DNA from: DASPTT01 sp035623275
GTDB lineage: Bacteria > Actinomycetota > Acidimicrobiia > Acidimicrobiales > UBA8190
Direction: 5' to 3'
Assembly (NCBI GenBank): GCA_035623275.1
Contig: DASPTT010000043.1
Span: 1 to 43,025 of the forward strand
DNA: 43,025 bases
The position numbers and the translations under genes are program-made. The notes below the pieces were generated by a model. That model ran no database searches. It saw only the letters and a program-made list of their open reading frames with translations, and was not told the DNA's origin. Positions 39,847 through 43,025 of this stretch are shown piece by piece (the stretch's first letter is position 1; each line of letters opens with the position of its first letter).

Positions 39847-40536
39847 ATGGTCGAAAGCGGGGACCCCGGCGACCGCCACGAACCTGCCGGGAAGATCAGC
39901 CTGTGGCAGCGCTTCCTGCTCGCCCTTCCCTCGGCCCGTCGTGACGAGACCGGCGAGCGGATCCCCTTCGGGGAGCGGTTCCGCAACGCGGTGCTCAAGG
40001 CCGAGGTCGGGGAGACCTCGGCGCCACCCTCCGAGAAGCCTCAGACGGTGGAGGAGCTCGAGGCCGCCGTCCGCTACGCCGACGACACCGAACGCCTGAT
40101 CGGCCTGATCGCCGCACCCCTCGCCGCCGCCATCACCCTGGTCGTGGTCAGCAACCAGATCTCGACCGACCCCCGCCACACAGCGACCTACCACACCCTG
40201 GAGCTCGTCTTCCTGGTCATGGCGGCCGGGCTCATGGCCGCTGCCTGGTTCCGGAAGCGGCTGTTCATGGGCATCCTGCTGGCCCTCTTCGGCCTGGGCG
40301 TGTTCAACCTGCACTACTGGGAGTTCGGGATTCCCTTCGTGCTGGCGGGCGCCTGGTACCTGGTGCGCGCCTATCGGGCCCAGCGGGCGCTCAAGGAGGC
40401 GACGACGGGGGGGTCGCCGACGACCAACGGCAGCAAGGGGGGCGCCCGGCCCACCCAGTCCAAGCGCTACACGCCGCCGACGCCCTCCAGGCGCCCGAAG
40501 CCCCAGAAGCCTCAGGACAAGCGCCAAGCCGGTTAG
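39847..40536 (+). CDS. membrane protein of unknown function (229 aa)
   Basis: 229 residues. The N-terminal 80 are soluble and mixed-charge, followed by about four hydrophobic segments (LIGLIAAPLAAAITLVVV, LELVFLVMAAGLMAAAWF, LFMGILLALFGLGVFNLHYW and FVLAGAWYLVRAYRA) and a basic, Pro/Lys/Arg-rich tail (SKRYTPPTPSRRPKPQKPQD). I do not recognise a family. ATG 39847 is supported by TACCCT 6 nt upstream. It shares the sequence TTAG at its end with the convergent gene, where the two stops overlap by 4 nt. Confidence 0.7.
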   Translation: MVESGDPGDRHEPAGKISLWQRFLLALPSARRDETGERIPFGERFRNAVLKAEVGETSAPPSEKPQTVEELEAAVRYADDTERLIGLIAAPLAAAITLVVVSNQISTDPRHTATYHTLELVFLVMAAGLMAAAWFRKRLFMGILLALFGLGVFNLHYWEFGIPFVLAGAWYLVRAYRAQRALKEATTGGSPTTNGSKGGARPTQSKRYTPPTPSRRPKPQKPQDKRQAG

Positions 40537-41102
40537 GGCGGGCCGGTACCTGCCCCCGAGGAGGCGGCAGCTGCCTGCCGGTCGCGGCGTCGCCCGCGCA
40601 GGACGAGCAGACCGGCCACCGCGAGCACGAGGACCCCGGTCAGCACGGCCGGGAGCACGTACACCCGCCACGAGGCGTGCTCCGAGTGCAGGAGCGCCGG
40701 TGTGGTGAACAGCGCGGGGTCGCCGGCCACGGTGACCCCGGCGAGCTTGGCGCCCGGCGCATAGAGGGAATTGCCTGGGATGGGGTCGTCGTAGGTGCGC
40801 CCGCCGACCGTGATGGTGCCGTGGCACGAGTAGCCGACGGGGTTGCTGCCGCTCCCGCCGAGCAGGCCCATGCAGCTCGACACCGTCATCTCTGCCGGGA
40901 TCCCGTGCTGGCGGAGCTCGGTGATCTGGGCGTTCTTCCTCGCCCCGGCCGCGTAGAAGACGAACACGAGGACGGCCAGTCCCGCCAGCAGAAGGCTCGC
41001 GACGATCCTCGCCACGCGCCGCACGTCGGCGGACACGCCCGCCCCCCGCAGCGGGGCGAGCCGCTCGTGGGTGTCGTCCGGGTTCGGTCCTGCAGTCGGC
41101 AC
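40533..41102 (-). CDS. two-span membrane protein, DUF3592-like
   Basis: 189 residues with a first helix (IVASLLLAGLAVLVFVFYAA), an extracytoplasmic region of beta type with Cys residues (SCMGLLGGSGSNPVGYSC), and a second helix (VYVLPAVLTGVLVLAVAGLL) ending in a basic RRRRDR-like tail. The layout resembles DUF3592 proteins, function unknown. GTG 41102 has no Shine-Dalgarno sequence but TACGAT 9 nt upstream on the minus strand, so a near-leaderless start is possible; GTG 41036 with GGGGGGCGGGC upstream would give 167 residues. The stop overlaps that of the convergent gene. Confidence 0.65.
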   Translation of the reverse strand: MPTAGPNPDDTHERLAPLRGAGVSADVRRVARIVASLLLAGLAVLVFVFYAAGARKNAQITELRQHGIPAEMTVSSCMGLLGGSGSNPVGYSCHGTITVGGRTYDDPIPGNSLYAPGAKLAGVTVAGDPALFTTPALLHSEHASWRVYVLPAVLTGVLVLAVAGLLVLRGRRRDRQAAAASSGAGTGPP

Positions 41103-41185
41103 GGAAGGAAGATCGTATCGGCCGCGGCCGGCCCTCCAGAAGCCCAGTTGGCGAAAAATGGACGTCGAGCTGGGCAGACGTCCAG

Positions 41186-41223
41186 TTCACGCGTTGGTAA
41201 CACTCCATTGACGGTGCCGAAAC
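41186..41223 (+). promoter_or_regulatory. GlnR-like operator upstream of amt
   Basis: Four 5-mers ending in AC are spaced exactly 11 bp apart: TTCAC (41186), GTAAC (41197), TTGAC (41208) and GAAAC (41219), each separated by 6 nt. This is the layout of the actinobacterial GlnR box (GTNAC-N6-GAAAC repeated), with two half-sites imperfect. It lies about 140 nt upstream of the ammonium transporter gene and before the PII gene, both standard GlnR targets. Confidence 0.6.
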
Positions 41224-41361
41224 GCCCGCCTTGCATCCTTGGGGCGGCAGGGCGGAGAACGACTGCCGTGGGTCCTGGCGCATCCGACGACGTGTGTTGC
41301 CAAGCGGCTGGCGGCACGCGGGCTCCTCCCCATCGACACATACGAGAGGAGTGCGCGAGCC

Positions 41362-42936
41362 GTGTTAGCCGCAGCAGTATCCGTTCCGTATCCGAGTTGG
41401 CTGAATACGGGCGACAACACGTGGCAGCTGGTGGCCGCGACGTTCGTCGGCCTGATGAGCCTCCCCGCCCTGTGCGTGCTCTACGCGTCGATCGTCCAGA
41501 AGAAGTGGGCGGTCAACGTGCTGGCCATGATGTTCGCCGGCTTCTCGCTGGTGCTCGTCGCCTGGGTGCTCTGGTCCTACAAGATGGGCTTCGGCGCGAC
41601 GTCGCTGGGTAGTGGTGTGCACAACGGGGTGCAGACCCAGTTGAGCGGCGTCGGAGGGTTCAAACATTTCATAGACAACTTCGTCGGGAAACCGGGAACC
41701 ATCACCAGTGCGAACGACGAGATGGCCCAAGCCGTCTCTGCCGCCAACACGGCGATACCGTTCCACTTCCCGACCACGACGCTGGCGTTCTTCCAGTTCG
41801 TGTTCGCGGCGATCACCCCGCTGCTCTTCCTGGGCAGCGTCCTGGGCCGGATCAAGTTCAGCGCCTGGTGCCTGCTGGTGCCGCTGTGGTCGACGTTCGT
41901 CTACGCCATCGACGCCTTCCTGCTGTGGGGCGGTGGCTACTTCGCCCAGGAAGGATCGCTGGACTTCTCCGGCGGCTACGTCATCCATATGTCCGCGGGT
42001 GTGTCCGGCTTCGTCGCGGCATGGGTCCTCGGTCCAAGGCTCCTGCGAGATCGCCAGCATGCCCTGCCCAACAACCTGGTCATGGCGGCGGTCGGTGCCG
42101 GCATCCTGTGGCTCGGCTGGAACGGGTTCAACGGCGGTGACCCCTACTACGCCGGGGTGGACGCGGCCGCGGCGGTCATCAACACCAACCTGGCTACCGC
42201 CACCGGTGTGCTCGTCTGGATGGGCATGGACGCCTGGTTGTCCAAGGCGAAGAAGCCGACGTTCCTGGGCGGCGTGAACGGGATGATCTGCGGCCTGGTC
42301 GGCATCACGCCCTGCGCGGGCTGGGTGAACGGCAAGGGTGCGATCGCCGTCGGTGTCATCGCCACGGCCCTGGTGTGGGTGGCCTGGAACTACCTGTCCA
42401 AGGTGCGGCCGTTCTCCAAGGTGGACGACGCGCTGGGGGTGGTCTACACCCACGGCATGGCCGGCTTCATCGGTGGCATGCTGCTCGGCGTGCTCGGCGA
42501 TCCGAACATGCTCGAGTACGGATGCGGGAACCTCGGGACCTTCGGGCAGGTGGTCGGCACCTCGCAGGCGACCTACGGCACGGCGACCAAGAGTTGCACG
42601 CCGTTCTCGGTGGGCGGGCTCATCTACAGCCACTCGTGGCACCAGGTCTGGGAGCAGTTCCGGGCGGCCGTGTGGGTCATCTTCTGGTCGGCTCTGGTGA
42701 CGTTCATCCTCATGAAGCTCATCGGCCTGGTCCTGCGCGGCCTCCGCTACAAGGACGAGATCCTCGAGACGGGCGACCTCGCCATCCACGACGAGGAGGC
42801 CTTCCCCGAGGAGAAGTTCGCCGAGCGGGTCGGGGCCTTCGCCATGGCCGGCATCGGCACCGGGGAGACGAGCCCGCCATCGGCGAGAGCCGTGCCAGAA
42901 GCCCCGCCGGTGTCCGCGCCGGAACCCACCCACTGA
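41362..42936 (+). CDS. amt: ammonium transporter
   Basis: 524 residues of the Amt/Rh family, longer than E. coli AmtB (about 430) because of an insert near residues 80-130 (LGSGVHNGVQTQ to AVSAANTAI) and a long C-terminal tail. About eleven membrane helices are visible. The paired pore histidines are in GGYVIHMSAGVSGF and VVYTHGMAGFIGG. NTNLATATGVLVWM and GGVNGMICGLVGITPCAGWV are the standard transport core. GTG 41362 follows GAGAGGAG about 10 nt upstream. It conducts ammonium under nitrogen limitation; the PII gene 31 nt downstream and the GlnR-like box upstream support that role. Confidence 0.93.
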   Translation: MLAAAVSVPYPSWLNTGDNTWQLVAATFVGLMSLPALCVLYASIVQKKWAVNVLAMMFAGFSLVLVAWVLWSYKMGFGATSLGSGVHNGVQTQLSGVGGFKHFIDNFVGKPGTITSANDEMAQAVSAANTAIPFHFPTTTLAFFQFVFAAITPLLFLGSVLGRIKFSAWCLLVPLWSTFVYAIDAFLLWGGGYFAQEGSLDFSGGYVIHMSAGVSGFVAAWVLGPRLLRDRQHALPNNLVMAAVGAGILWLGWNGFNGGDPYYAGVDAAAAVINTNLATATGVLVWMGMDAWLSKAKKPTFLGGVNGMICGLVGITPCAGWVNGKGAIAVGVIATALVWVAWNYLSKVRPFSKVDDALGVVYTHGMAGFIGGMLLGVLGDPNMLEYGCGNLGTFGQVVGTSQATYGTATKSCTPFSVGGLIYSHSWHQVWEQFRAAVWVIFWSALVTFILMKLIGLVLRGLRYKDEILETGDLAIHDEEAFPEEKFAERVGAFAMAGIGTGETSPPSARAVPEAPPVSAPEPTH

Positions 42937-42967
42937 CCGCGACGAGCGAGAGGAAGAGAGCAAGCAG

Positions 42968-43025
42968 ATGAAGCTGGTCGTGGCAGTACTCAAGCCCTTC
43001 AAGCTCGACGAGGTGAAGGAGGCCC
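42968..43025 (+). CDS. glnK: nitrogen regulatory protein PII (partial)
   Basis: Only the first 19 codons are in the window: MKLVVAVLKPFKLDEVKEA, the conserved PII N-terminus (usual MKLIxAIIKPFKLDEVKEAL). GAGAGGAAGAGAG precedes ATG 42968. Its position 31 nt after amt is the standard amtB-glnK pair, in which PII binds and closes the transporter when nitrogen is plentiful. The rest, including the T-loop, lies beyond the window; glnK is chosen over glnB by position only. Confidence 0.9.
   Translation, partial: MKLVVAVLKPFKLDEVKEA

Noticed and set aside
41231..41236. A -35/-10 pair TTGACG and TTGCAT over the GlnR-like box as the amt promoter
   Set aside because: The spacing is 17 nt but the second element matches the -10 consensus poorly, so I do not list it as a feature.

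Overview
This is a GC-rich stretch (roughly 70 percent by eye) of a chromosome that reads as Actinomycetota. The gene content (F420-type luciferase-like oxidoreductase, sulfotransferase, Baeyer-Villiger-type monooxygenase, several SDRs, a membrane Fe-S reductase like mycobacterial EtfD, Tat-exported phosphatase-like proteins, a GlnR-like operator before amt-glnK) fits an aerobic soil or water organism, possibly class Acidimicrobiia. That placement is inference; no marker RNA is present. Genes are packed, and the longest gene-free stretches are about 260 bp (12998-13259 and 41103-41361).

Layout. 1-855: end of an FtsX-type permease and its ABC ATPase. 865-3395: a small gene behind two DosR/DevR-like boxes, a SnoaL-like protein, a luciferase-like oxidoreductase and an SDR. 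3511-6614: a fused EtfB-EtfA electron transfer flavoprotein, then threonine dehydratase. 6759-16088: a secreted G1 glutamic peptidase, a minus-strand operon (phospholipase C family, SDR, VOC), a UbiA prenyltransferase, an FAH-family hydrolase and a secreted penicillin-acylase-type protein. 16165-21064: NTF2-like, EthD-like, TrmO, LON-domain protein, a DinB/PIG-L pair and a small membrane protein. 21204-24393: DUF1800/DUF1501 pair and a VOC protein. 24521-32373: a plus-strand catabolic-looking operon (short leader ORF, SDR, sulfotransferase, MBL alkylsulfatase-like hydrolase, BVMO-like monooxygenase, two-module SDR, amidohydrolase), mostly with overlapping stops and starts.

32402-36357 (minus) is the most interesting region: a compact, apparently undescribed RiPP-type cluster. 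Two near-duplicate 101- and 105-residue precursor-like peptides without cysteine precede a HExxH putative peptide-modification protein, which overlaps by 4 nt a single-chain TfuA-YcaO fusion. TfuA/YcaO pairs are known for backbone thioamidation, which does not require Cys, Ser or Thr in the substrate. No dedicated transporter, peptidase or sulfur donor is visible nearby. A tRNA-Gly(CCC) gene lies just upstream on the same strand, and its likely -10 overlaps the likely -10 of divergent dcd.

36582-43025: dcd, an EtfD-like membrane Fe-S oxidoreductase, a cyclic-nucleotide-binding protein, two membrane proteins of unknown role, amt with a four-half-site GlnR-like box, and the start of a PII gene.

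Two features recur. Ten starts have TANNNT exactly 6 or 7 nt upstream and mostly no Shine-Dalgarno sequence, which suggests leaderless transcripts. At three gene ends the segment holding the stop codon is duplicated as short repeats.
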